Of a stretch of DNA of 64,000 nucleotides, positions 35,001-44,748 are shown piece after piece. Both the position numbers and the translations under genes were made by a program. Positions within the stretch are counted from its first letter, which is position 1, and each line of letters begins with the position of its first letter. The DNA comes from Elysia chlorotica (lineage: Eukaryota; Mollusca; Gastropoda; Plakobranchidae): positions 57,398 through 121,397 of the forward strand of contig RQTK01000494.1 of assembly GCA_003991915.1 (NCBI GenBank), in the 5' to 3' direction. Below the pieces are notes generated by a model. It saw nothing but the letters and a program-made list of their open reading frames with translations, searched no databases and was not told where the DNA came from.

Positions 35001-38000
35001 TACACAATCAAGTGGCAAGGTCATGCTGTCTTGTTTCTGGGACTGTGAGGGCATCATAATGACTGACTACATGGAAAAGGGGAAAACAATCACTGGAGAG
35101 TATTATTCAGGGTTGCTAAAAAGACTGAGATCTGAATTAGTAAGAAGAAGACGGGGAAAGCTTCGAAACGGAGTCCTGCTTTTGCATGATAACGCTCCTG
35201 CTCATCGAGCACGACAAGCCGTTGAGACAGCTGATCAGTGTGGCTATGAAATTCTTCCCCATCCACCATATTCACCGGATTTAGCTCCATCAGACTTCTG
35301 TCTGTTCCCAAACCTTAAGAAATCCATAAAAGGGCGCCGTTTTGAAGACATTAAAGATGCGATTTCTGCTGTGGAAGAGTGGTTTCAAGCGCAAAATGAC
35401 ACGTTTTACTCTCAAGGACTTTTGAAGGTCAAGGACAGGTGGCAGAAATGTGTAACTATGCAGGGTGAAATGTAAGTGTGCCAAATTTTAAGTCTCTGGG
35501 TTTATTCCTTCATTGTCATGCTAAGAACATAGTGAACACCCCTCGTATTTCGGCTATGCTTATAACAAATTTCCAAACTGGATGAAAAAAGTTTATCTTA
35601 TCTCATCTTATATTTTTTCTATACCTGTGACAGGTTCGCCTTGACCTGGCCATTAACTATGTGGGAATGCCTCCTTCACCACCGTCGTCAGAAAGTAAGA
35701 TCATTTTCATAAGCTTAAAAGTTTACAGTTTAACTTTCAATTTTTGAAAGAATAAACAAACTGTTACAAAGACAAGGACCTCCATATGAAAGGGTAAATA
35801 AAAAAAACTATTACAAATGCAAAGGATAAGTAAGAATAATTATCTTATCACAAAAACCTTATTGATGTTTGATTATCTAAATTTGATATGTTTGTGAAAA
35901 TTAAAGATTTGTTCAGTCAGTATAACAATCTGGCAATGTTGCACCACAAGATTTAATCTAATAATTCCAATTTTCTTTTGTCTCGTGCGCCAGTAAAGGA
36001 TTCTTGCGTGACGATTATCATGATTGCTCTTTAACTGATAAAGGGGTGGTCTTGTTTACAATTAACAATAATTGATTGCTGGTGTAAGGGACGTAACTCT
36101 AATTTACAAAAGTACAGGTTATTACAAAACTTTTGAACAATCAAAGAAACAAACATAAATTAAGAACAAAAACTGTTACTAACGTTTTTGCCATTTTATG
36201 TGCTGTTTCCTTTCTCGTGAAGGTGACCTGAAGGGCGCAGAGGGAGGCAAAATGGAAGATGAGTCTGCAGAATTTTCTATTAACTTTTCCAAATTTAATA
36301 ATGTATAAATGAGCACAGCATAAAAATCCCTTTCCTCTCCAACAGAGACCACCATATAGCATTGAGCTGTTTAACCCACACGAAGTGAGAAAAATTACAG
36401 AGTATGCCATCAACACTTTCTTCAGGCACTTTAAGATGTACAAGTATGCTTTTACACCAAAGGTAAGATTGATGATTTAGTATTTTTACATTTTCACTCT
36501 TAGAAATAGTATGAGAGGCAGCTGTTGTTAGTTTGTATCATCTTTTTTGTTCGTTCCTGTGACATGTTTGAATTCATTTGGGGAAATCAATAATCGACTT
36601 ATCATCATGTTAACACGTCATCTTATCATCTTGTTATTTACGGCAACATAGTAAACGCCTATAAGAGTTTGGTGATATGATATCAAGAATTTTTGGTGTG
36701 TGTGTGACAATGTAATAAAATGTGTGTGATAGAGAGAAGCTTCCATGTATATTGGTCTTATGGTGATTTATATGTAAAGGTAATCCACCTATTTCGGCTA
36801 TGCCCATAACAAATTTCCAAACTGGATGAAAAAAGTTTGTCTTATCTCATCTTATATTCGTTCTATACCTGTGACAGGTTCGGCTTGACCTGGCCATTAA
36901 CTATGTGGGAATGCCTCCTTCACCACCGTCTTCAGAGAGTAAGATCATTTTCATAAGTTTAAAAGTTTATAGTTTAACTTCCAATTCATGAAAGGATAAA
37001 CAAATTGTTACAAAAGCAAGGACCTCCATATGAAAGGAGGGAAAGGGTAATTAAAAAATTATTACAAATGCAAAGAATAAGTAAGAATATCTTTTCACAA
37101 AAACCTTATTAGTGTTTGAATATCTAAATTTGACATGTTTAAAGATTTATTATGTCATTATGAAAATCTGGCAATGTTGCACAAGATTTAATACTAATAA
37201 TCCCAATTTTCTTTTGTCTCATGTGTCAGTAAAGGATTCTTATTTGACAATTATCATGATTGCTCCTTAACTGATAAAGGGGAGGTTTTGTTTACAATTA
37301 ATAATAATTGATCGCAGATGTAAGGATTGTAGCTCTAATTTACAAAAGTACAGGTTATTACAAAACTTTTTAACAACAAAAGAAACAAACATAAATTAAG
37401 AACAAAAAATGTTACTAACTTTTTTGCCATTTTATGTGCTGTTTCCTTTTTCGTGAAGGTGACCTGAAGGGCGCAGAGGGAGGCAAAATGGAAGATGAGT
37501 CTGCAGATGGTGGAGATCAGGCAGAAGAGATTGGTAAGAAACTAAAGAAAATGACATGATAGAGCCAAAAACTTGTTTAGTGAATCACTTGGACCAAAGA
37601 AAGGTTTTAATGTCAAAATAAAAAAGCAGAATGTAAATTTGGTACGAACCTAAACACAGTGAAATAATAGAGCCACAAATTTGTTTAGTGAATAATTAGG
37701 ACCAAAAGAAGATAATAATTCGAAAAAGTGAAGAGTTTCATGTAAGTTTACCATGCCTATATGAAAACTTTTGTTTTTGCTAGATTTTACACTCACTAGT
37801 TATTTTAAAATTCCTTCTAAATAGTTATGTCGAATTTCTAAACACTAGCAATCTTTAAGTTACAAAAAAAAATTATATTTAGTGGGTACTCTATAGTTGC
37901 CAATACATTTAAGAGCTAAATTCAATTCAAGATGATAAACTAGTGAAAGCATTTGAAAAATATCTAAACTTCCCATGCCTTGCTTTTTTCCTTTTTTTTA

Positions 38001-38813
38001 GTATAAAAGGAATCGAAGTTGTAATCATATTGCATCATTTTCCCCTATAGTTATCTGTTTAATTACATTAAGATCATAATTTTTTTTTCAACCACTTATC
38101 TAAAATATTCTTTTTTTTAGTAGAAATGAGACAAAAGTTGCCATTTGACAGGGAGTTCTATACATCGATAGGTTCCGAAGAAAAAAAATCTAACAATGGT
38201 GATGTTTTGCCACTCAGTAACGTAGAGAGCTTACCAGCACCCAAGTGTCCCTGCCTGTAGAGAAGGCCTCTCAAATAGATAGATCTCTGGGTCTCACACT
38301 CCAAACATTCCAACGACTGAGCTATCTCACTATCCCCGCCCTCTAGATCCTGGGTCTCTGAATTGAAGTCTCACACTCCAAACATTCCAACGACTGAGCT
38401 ATCTCACTACCCCGCCCTCCAAATAAGAAAGAAAAGATAAAAGGAATTTTCGGAAAAAAAAATTTGTTCTAAATGACTAAATAACCCCATCTCCTCCTCC
38501 ACTAAAAACCATTCAGGCCTAAATGTGACTGCTCATTACACAAGCTAAAAACAAATATCATCTTTCTGAATGAAACCACAGTGAAAAAATTGTACAGATT
38601 CCGTCCCCCAATTTTCTCTTGTAACCAGATGAGGAAAGGCTGGCAGCTCGGGAGGAGCTTCGAGGTATGGTCAAAGATTTCCTCAACAAGGAGTCCAAGA
38701 GGATTGAGGGCAGCGTGGAACAGCACCTCAAGGCGGCAGTGTCCTCGCTCAACACGCAGATTGACGGCATGATTGAGGCCACCGTGCCCGACAAGGGCAA
38801 AAAGAAGAAGTGA
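25929..38813 (+). CDS. CFAP119: CFAP119/CCDC189-like ciliary protein
   Basis: Exons: 25929(uncertain)-26089, 26957-27104, 30134-30165, 30765-30830, 31597-31766, 32160-32230, A (33785-33901 or 36346-36462), B (35634-35694 or 36878-36938), 37459-37533 and 38629-38813. All phases agree. Stretches such as LLLCHSVNRPPYSIELF, NTFFRHFKMYKYAFTPK and VRLDLAINYVGMPPSPP match my memory of the CCDC189/CFAP119 (DUF4464) family, an axoneme-linked protein of cilia and sperm flagella. From exon 2 to the stop it is about 308 residues. The C-terminal exon is charged and helical (EERLAAREELRGMVKDF) and ends KGKKKK. Exon 1 holds two 20-residue repeats with RRLSKVSD, a PKA-type RRxS site. Its left edge and the true start are uncertain (in-frame ATG at 26034, or an unseen upstream exon). 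Exons A and B exist twice, and only one A-B order keeps the frame. Confidence 0.75.
26525..26636. repeat. Foldback element, best preserved copy
   Basis: Left arm TGGGCCGTAAGTA...CAACATCGCGGGAGCTTAC and right arm GTAAGCTCTCGCGACATTG...TACTTACGGCCCA pair over about 45 bp with few mismatches. It lies in intron 1 of the CFAP119-like gene. It has no coding capacity. Confidence 0.85.
27533..27598 (+). repeat. 36-bp direct tandem repeat (two copies)
   Basis: TTAGAATATAGAATAGATTC followed by GCTATTTCA occurs twice with a 36-bp period. Confidence 0.85.
29612..29893. mobile_element. piggyBac-type MITE
   Basis: TTAA flanks both sides (29612-29615 and 29890-29893). Terminal inverted repeats CCTTTTCAAGACG and CGTCTTGAAAAGG are perfect over 13 bp, so TTAA plus TIR gives a 17-bp perfect match. 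The body is 274 bp and encodes nothing. TTAA target use and CC-starting ends are features of the piggyBac superfamily. Confidence 0.85.
30966..31119. mobile_element. hAT-type MITE
   Basis: A 154-bp element starts CAGTGCCCGATTTAG and ends TTAAACCCGGCACTG. The ends are imperfect inverted repeats of about 16 bp. It is flanked by an exact 8-bp duplication, AATAAATA, at 30958-30965 and 31120-31127. CAGTG termini and 8-bp duplications are typical of hAT transposons. It lies in intron 4 of the CFAP119-like gene. Confidence 0.88.
32231..33784 (+). other. Intron 6 of the CFAP119-like gene
   Basis: A/T-rich sequence with G10 near 32573-32582. I see no exon, element or RNA gene. Confidence 0.6.
34237..35545 (+). 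mobile_element. Full-length mariner transposon
   Basis: 1,309 bp bounded by TIRs beginning CGAGGGGTGTTCA on the left and its complement TGAACACCCCTCG on the right, about 28 bp with three mismatches. The TA target is duplicated at 34235-34236 and 35546-35547. The matching site in the second exon-duplication copy, near 36788-36794, reads CCACCTATTTCGG with no insert, a natural empty site. Both length and TA duplication are standard for mariner elements. Confidence 0.96.
34438..35475 (+). CDS. Mariner transposase, intact DD34D frame
   Basis: A 345-codon uninterrupted frame from ATG 34438 to TAA. An upstream TTG at 34408 is also in frame, but the ATG fits the family length (about 340-350). The N-terminal part has paired helix-turn-helix regions with the RREGRPTSV-like PREGRPTSV linker and a WVPRLL motif (family WVPHEL). 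Catalytic residues are seen as MDETWIY (D1), LLHDNAPAH (D2) and YSPDLAPSDF (D3), with 34 residues between D2 and D3. The enzyme cuts and joins DNA at TA sites in the nucleus. The lack of stops or frameshifts suggests a recent insertion, but activity is not shown. Confidence 0.96.
   Translation: MEAVEYRSVIKFLHLKGQTPTEIHQQMVEVYAEKCPNYSTVTHWVRKFKSGFLSVMDEPREGRPTSVVTEKNVSTVEGLVKQDRRITVKQLASETRISVGSVVKILHDHLNLNKVSARWVPRLLTADQKKERADCYKHLLRLEANDDLFFQKIVTMDETWIYQFDPEPKNASMQWKRPLSPPPKKAKVTQSSGKVMLSCFWDCEGIIMTDYMEKGKTITGEYYSGLLKRLRSELVRRRRGKLRNGVLLLHDNAPAHRARQAVETADQCGYEILPHPPYSPDLAPSDFCLFPNLKKSIKGRRFEDIKDAISAVEEWFQAQNDTFYSQGLLKVKDRWQKCVTMQGEM
38240..38420 (-). repeat. tRNA-headed SINE piece with internal duplication
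   Basis: On the minus strand GATAGCTCAGTCGTTGGAAT resembles an A box region of a tRNA. The block TCTCACACTCCAAACATTCC followed by AACGACTGAGCTATC on the + strand occurs twice, about 90 bp apart. Confidence 0.55.
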
Positions 38814-40635
38814 TGAGTCACGGAGAGCAGATCTCATAAATCAAACTAGCAAGATGTATTGGCTGTGCAGTTCGTGGAATGGAAATAAAGCAACTGCTGA
38901 GAAGTGTTGTAAAGTTAGCATAACATGCTGGTACTAGATTTAATTAATGTTGAGGAAAAAAGGAAGGTATTTTTAGTTAGAACTCTTTGAATATTTTTTT
39001 ATATACCTAAAGCTAAATTTCTCTGATAGAGATAGATAAGATCATAGATAAGATGTTTTAGTGTTTTTTTATAATAACCTTGAAATTGAAGGTGCAGGTC
39101 ATCAAACTCAGATAATATTGTGTATGACTTCATGCAAGTCTAAAAATATTCATAGATAAATATGCATAATTATGTAAAAAGAATGTATAGATACCCATAA
39201 ATTTTCAAAAAATTTTTTTTCTATAATGAATAAATGATTTTATGTTTCTAATTTTTCGTGTTGTTTCTTTTATTACTTCAAGTTTCACAGTTTATAATTA
39301 CTATTCCCACTAGAACTTGGCCATAATGGATACTAAATCTGAAACTTGATCTTAATAATTTTCTTTCATCATTTTTGAACTAACTAAACACATTCAAAAC
39401 TATTTTCCTGCTAGAGCTGTGGGATTGTGTTTATCTGGAAAGTGTTCATTTAGTTTAACAAGATTATGAGGCATTTAAAGCCAGTTATTTAGAGCTATGA
39501 TAATATTCCTCTCTTAGGTACGTCCCTTTTTATTGTAGTTATATAAGATCTTCCTTGGGACCTTTCAAATTTTAAAACCAAAGTTTTCATTTCTGTAAAC
39601 ACTTGCTGATTTAAAAATAATTTCTTTAATGAAATGAAGAAAACCTTAGGTCTCCATGTCATTTCTTCTGATCATGACCTTTCATCATCTTGCCAAACCA
39701 AACCTTGTTAGGGCTTATGGTTTTTTTACCACATAAGTGCATGTGAAAACAAGCATAATATAATATATAATAATAATGATAATTAGGGTGCTAAGATAGG
39801 CTACAGTCAATAATAAGTTATCCATATTTCTTCCCCTCTTGCCACATTCTTTACACCTTTTTGTTCCTTGTCAATGATAGAAAATATGATCTCATTTATA
39901 GAAAATGTTTAGATTTCCATTGAATAAGAATATCATTTTAACGGATAAAAAAAATTGTAGCTTGATGTACTCAGACTGAGAGCACACACACAAAAATGCA
40001 CTGAAAACCAAACAAAAACGCTTTTAAAAAAGTCAAAACGAAAAATTGTAAACATTTTTTTATTCCTGGGTAGGACAAAAAACACAACAAGACAAAGCAA
40101 GCGTTAACATAAATTATTGACATTACAAAATATCAAATTAGCAGTGTCTAACCTGTTTTTCAGGAAAAATGTCAATACTTTTCATTCTCACTTAACCCTA
40201 ATTTCACACCTAGTTTTGTACTCTTCTCCACAAATCATGGGCCTCAGAGGGCCAACATTTTTTAAATACATGTAGTCATATTGGTTATTTGAGGATTGCA
40301 TACAATTTCAAGGGGGGAAGGCACAGATGAAAAAAAAAAATCTTGCTGTACTTATTTTTACCTGAGGAGAAAACGCCCCATCGATTTTGGGTTGTTTTTT
40401 TTTTTGTGTTCAAAAATGGATAGGAGTTAACCTTTTGACATCACATGTTTCAAGGCCTTTTCTTTGAATGCATACTTTATTTGAAATTTTTTCAGAGTAG
40501 ACTTTATAAAAGGTAAAATCTTTGATTTTCATTATTTCAAAATGGAAAGTGGGCAGTTGAAACTTGAATGCAAAGACAGGCTAGCACAAAAGCATATAAA
40601 TGCGTACACCATGTGTGTGGTATGATGGGAATAAT
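38814..40635. other. Spacer between convergent genes
   Basis: Contains the 3' UTRs of the CFAP119-like gene (+) and lectin receptor (-). + strand AATAAA lies at 38884 and 39229. Minus-strand AATAAA (TTTATT) lies at 40476. The rest is A/T-rich with no coding signal. Confidence 0.6.
38884..38889 (+). terminator. Candidate CFAP119 polyadenylation signal
   Basis: AATAAA about 70 nt after the TGA at 38811-38813. A second one at 39229 would give a longer 3' UTR. Confidence 0.5.
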
Positions 40636-40880
40636 TTAAGCTTGGGAAGAATTGAAATGATGTTGCAAGCCCTCCGTGGCAGTCTCTTGTGATAAGGTAT
40701 TGCCATAGATCAAGTTATTAAACTGTATAGCGTCAGTAACTTTCCTCCTTTCCGTCGCCTGATTTTTAACATATCGGTGGGATCGTCTCCTAAAGACGAA
40801 CACTGCGACTATGACTATACAAACAACACATGCCCCTGCAGCGATTCCAACGATGACTACAACAGACATTCCTCCGGCAC
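40636..40880 (-). CDS. Lectin receptor last exon: membrane helix and tail
   Basis: Acceptor TTTATTTCTGCAG|GT, then GAGGM and a hydrophobic helix of about 23 residues (VVVIVGIAAGACVVC..FVF), a stop-transfer RRRSH, and a tail ending SSQA with stop TAA at 40636. The tail has NNLIYGNT. YGN fits the pYxN pattern bound by GRB2-type SH2 domains, and there is no ITIM or full ITAM. This places the protein as type I with a signalling-capable short tail. Confidence 0.85.
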
Positions 40881-43800
40881 CTGCAGAAATAAAGGTATAG
40901 GAGTTTGGTATCTGTGGCGTTAACAAACTAAAGAGAAAGAGAAATAGAAGAAGAAATAAAAAGAACGGGGAGGAGGAAGAGGAGGAGGAGAAGAAGAAGG
41001 AGGAGGAGAGAAGAGGAGGAGGAGAAGAAGAAAAAGAAGAAGAAAAAGGAGAAGGAGAAGAAGGAGGTGGAGGAGGAGGAAGAGGAGTTAAGTGAAGGAA
41101 GAGGAGGAGGAGAAGGAGGAGGAATTATAACCGGGGGGGGGGGGGGGGGGGGGGCATTGACAGCAACGATAAATTAACAGAGAAAAACAAAAATTTGCTA
41201 TCATGGTAAAATATTACAAAATGGAGCTTTCTTTGTATTGTTTTTTTTTCCTATTTTATCAAGGCATAACGAAAAAAGAAGATCTATGAATATACAAAAC
41301 TCAGATTTTTCAATGGAGGTGTCCCCTTCAAATAAAGATACTGAACTAATCTTACTTTGTTTTCCATCCACATAATCTTGGTTTGAGACGCGAGGAGTGA
41401 CTGACACAGATTCAGATGATCCAGTGCTCTTAGCATCATCTGATTTTCCTGTGAGATAGACCATTATGTTAGCAATGTGGCATTATGTTGATGTAGTGCT
41501 ACAAAGCACCACCTTTTTTTTTTATTGATAATTAATAATGCAAACGAGGTGATCATAAATACATTTCTTTGAATCATTACATTTTTACCATTTTTACACC
41601 CATTCCTTATTACTTCTGAAAAGCAATCTTGTATAGAGTGATTTAAAATTACCTCCACCAAAACTTATCTAGACAAACTTGCATCAAAGCAATGCGGCCT
41701 TAAATTTGAAATTAGTTTGAGGTAACCTCTAGTCCAGTTAAAACTAGAAGAACCAATTTACTATTGACTATTCTTTGTCATTTTACGATGAGATGGTCAC
41801 TATGGGGAATTTTGTACATAAATAAACCACATTATCAGTAACCTGTGACTATGTTAAGAGGTTAACGTCCAACAACACACCATGAAACTCAGAAGACAGG
41901 TCTCGTGGCATCATTCCCAATGCATGTAACAAGAAATTAACAGCATCCTTCTCAATAAATTTTATAAAATAACTTTTATGTCTATTTCTTTTTCTTCTTC
42001 GTTCACTTGAAAATGACTACACAGAAAGTCCAGAATCTAGTATATAGTCCACAGTCTTTTGAAGTTCAACCAAGGGTCCATATAGTTTTCTTTCCATGGT
42101 ATGTTCTTCTGGCCAATATTTGTTTCTTGTCTCCTGAAGTTGTCTGCATTCTTGTAGAACATGTTCTGTTGTTTGGTTTCCATGTCCACATCCACAGTTA
42201 GCAGAGTTTCCTATTTTGAATTTGTTGTACATGTGATAGTTGAGGCGGTTGTGTCTAGTTCTAAGCCGAAATATAATTGTTTGACCCTTCTTGTCAAGTT
42301 GATGATAGTGATCAGGTGCTGCAGTTGGTGGTTTTCTCATATTTTTAACTATTGCTTTTAGTTCCTGGAAGGTGATTGGTCTGTCTGGTTGCAACTTTTC
42401 TGCTCCCTGTTTTGCCAGACTGTCTGCTTTTTCGTTTCCAGGTATCTTGCAGTGTGATGGTATCCATTGAAGTACTATCCTCAAGTAGTTCAGTTGCCCA
42501 AGTGCAGTTGTCAGTTTTGCCAACTTCCCATTTTCACTTGCTTGCAGAACTGACAGTGCATCTGTAAGAAAAACCACTTGATTTGTTTGAGGTGTCTTCT
42601 CTGCTAGGTGTGTGGCTGCTTCTATGATGGCACAAGTTTCAGCTTCATAGTTGCTGCAATGTATTCCTGTTGGTATGCTGATGGTATCTTTTTCTGCATT
42701 TGGATACTGTATGTAGATTCCAGCGCCTCCGTTTTGAGTGGCATTTGTCGCATATCCGTCTGTGTAAATTCTCGTCCAAGCTTCTACTGGGTAAAGGTCT
42801 TCTATTGTAGCCATGGCTGCGGTTCTCTTCTCTACATCACTCTGTTCCTTTATGGAGTACACCCCTGGCACTGTTCTATGTCTATTTAAGTGTTTGCAAA
42901 TAGTAAAATGATTTTGGAATCTAAAATAACAAAACGCTTTTCTTTCAACTATGCAGTTTGACATATTGAAAAGATGAACAAAACATTTTTCTCCATACAT
43001 ACCTTTGGGAATCCATGTTCCGTGGCTTTATGTTTTTTTTGGCCAATACTTTATCCACACTTCTATTTAGGTATTATCTTAAAATACATTCAATTAGCTA
43101 ATGTCTTAGATTTGCATTCTTTTGATGAATATCTTAATATTGGGTTCTCTGACCAATACCTTAACTCTGCTTTCTTTTACATTGCATTCTTTTTTTTAAC
43201 CAAAATATTAACATCTTTTTCTAACATGTAGTATCTTTCAACAAAGCTTACAAACCTGTATTGTGTGGTAAAGTTGTAGTTGAAGCCTCTATTATCACAG
43301 AAGTTGTGTGCATTTTTCTTGTTGTAAGAGTCGTAGTTGGAGTGTCTGTTATCACAGATGTTGTCGGCAATCTTGTTGTTAGAGGGGTAGTTGAAGCATC
43401 TCCTTTCACTTCAATTGTGGGATGATCTCTAGTTGTTGGTGGTACTGTAGGAGTTGTGGGCTTATTTGTTGTTACTAGAGGGGTCGTAGGAATATCTATT
43501 TTCACAGTTGTGGGCTTATTTGTTGTTACTAGAGGGGCTGTAGATGTGTCTATTTGCACAGGAGTTGTGATCTTATTTGTTGTTGGAGGTGCAGATGAAG
43601 TGTCTATTTCCACAGTTGTTGGCATTTTTGTTGTTACTGGAGGCATAGTTGGAATATCAATTTTCACAGTTGTGGGCCTATTTGTTGTCGGAGGTGCAGA
43701 TGTAGTGTCTTTTTGCTCAGGTTTTGTAGACTGGTCACCTGTTGGTTTCAAATACATGGGAATTCAACTTTCAACATATTTCCAAAACATACACAGTGCT

Positions 43801-44684
43801 TTAGCAAATAGTATGCAAATCTACTGTTAACTTGGTTACATTATGTATTTTCTCATTGGTCAGGTGACAGACATTGTAATTAACTTAAGATGCTTGAAAT
43901 GCACTGTCTTTCTAAAAGAGAAGAAATGAGATAGATGGCCAATCCATTAATGTTTATTTCTAACAACGGTTCAGGCAAAAGCAGTATTATCTGATTGGTT
44001 AATTATAATCTATTTAAAAAGATTTTTAATTACTTTATTCAACACTGTTTATTATTACCAAGTATGACTCCCAAAACGTTATCAATATTTAGCGATTTTG
44101 TATGTTCTTGTATGCCTTAGATAAGAAATAAAAAAAAAAAAAGATTTGAATCATCTTGTATGAGAGAATAAAAAAAAATTGTATCCTTTTAATCAATGGA
44201 AAAACGGCATTTACAAAACATCCCAAACGAACCAGCAACATTAATTTTACCATATCATTTAAAATTCATTCCCATTAAATATTCTAGATATTTGTTTTTT
44301 TTTAAATAGTAACACGACTAGAAAATAAGAACAGTATAAAGCTTAAATGATCTTTAGCTTTAGATTTGATCGTGACAAACCTGTATCCATCATTGTAGAT
44401 GTAGAAGTTCCATCCGATATCACAGAGTTTGTAGAGACGTCCCATTCTTTTTCATTAATTTTATAAGAGGAAAGAAGACATTTATGTTTCAAAATGCACA
44501 GGAACTTTAAAGCAAATATTATGGTGGAAATGTATAAACTATCTCTTGCTAACACTATTCTTTCTCACGTTTACTGGTGGTGTACACAAAAAATGTACTT
44601 TTCCAAATTTGCAGTAGAGTGATTGATTCACCTAAGCATGTTTGTGTGGTAGAGCGCTATAGAATTAAAGTTTATTGTTATTAC

Positions 44685-44748
<64 letters not shown>

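Larger units (their letters stand above)
33710..37506 (+). repeat. Tandem duplication of CFAP119 exons A-B-part of C
   Basis: Copy 1 spans 33710-36270 and includes a 1.3-kb mariner. Copy 2 spans 36271 to about 37506. The junction at 36270/36271 cuts exon C after GAGTCTGCAG and restarts with intron sequence ATTTTCTATTAAC. Without mariner the copies are about 1.25 kb each and highly similar. Between A1/A2 and B1/B2 I count four base differences, all synonymous. Copy 1 retains a truncated exon C (36223-36270) with no donor. Confidence 0.92.
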
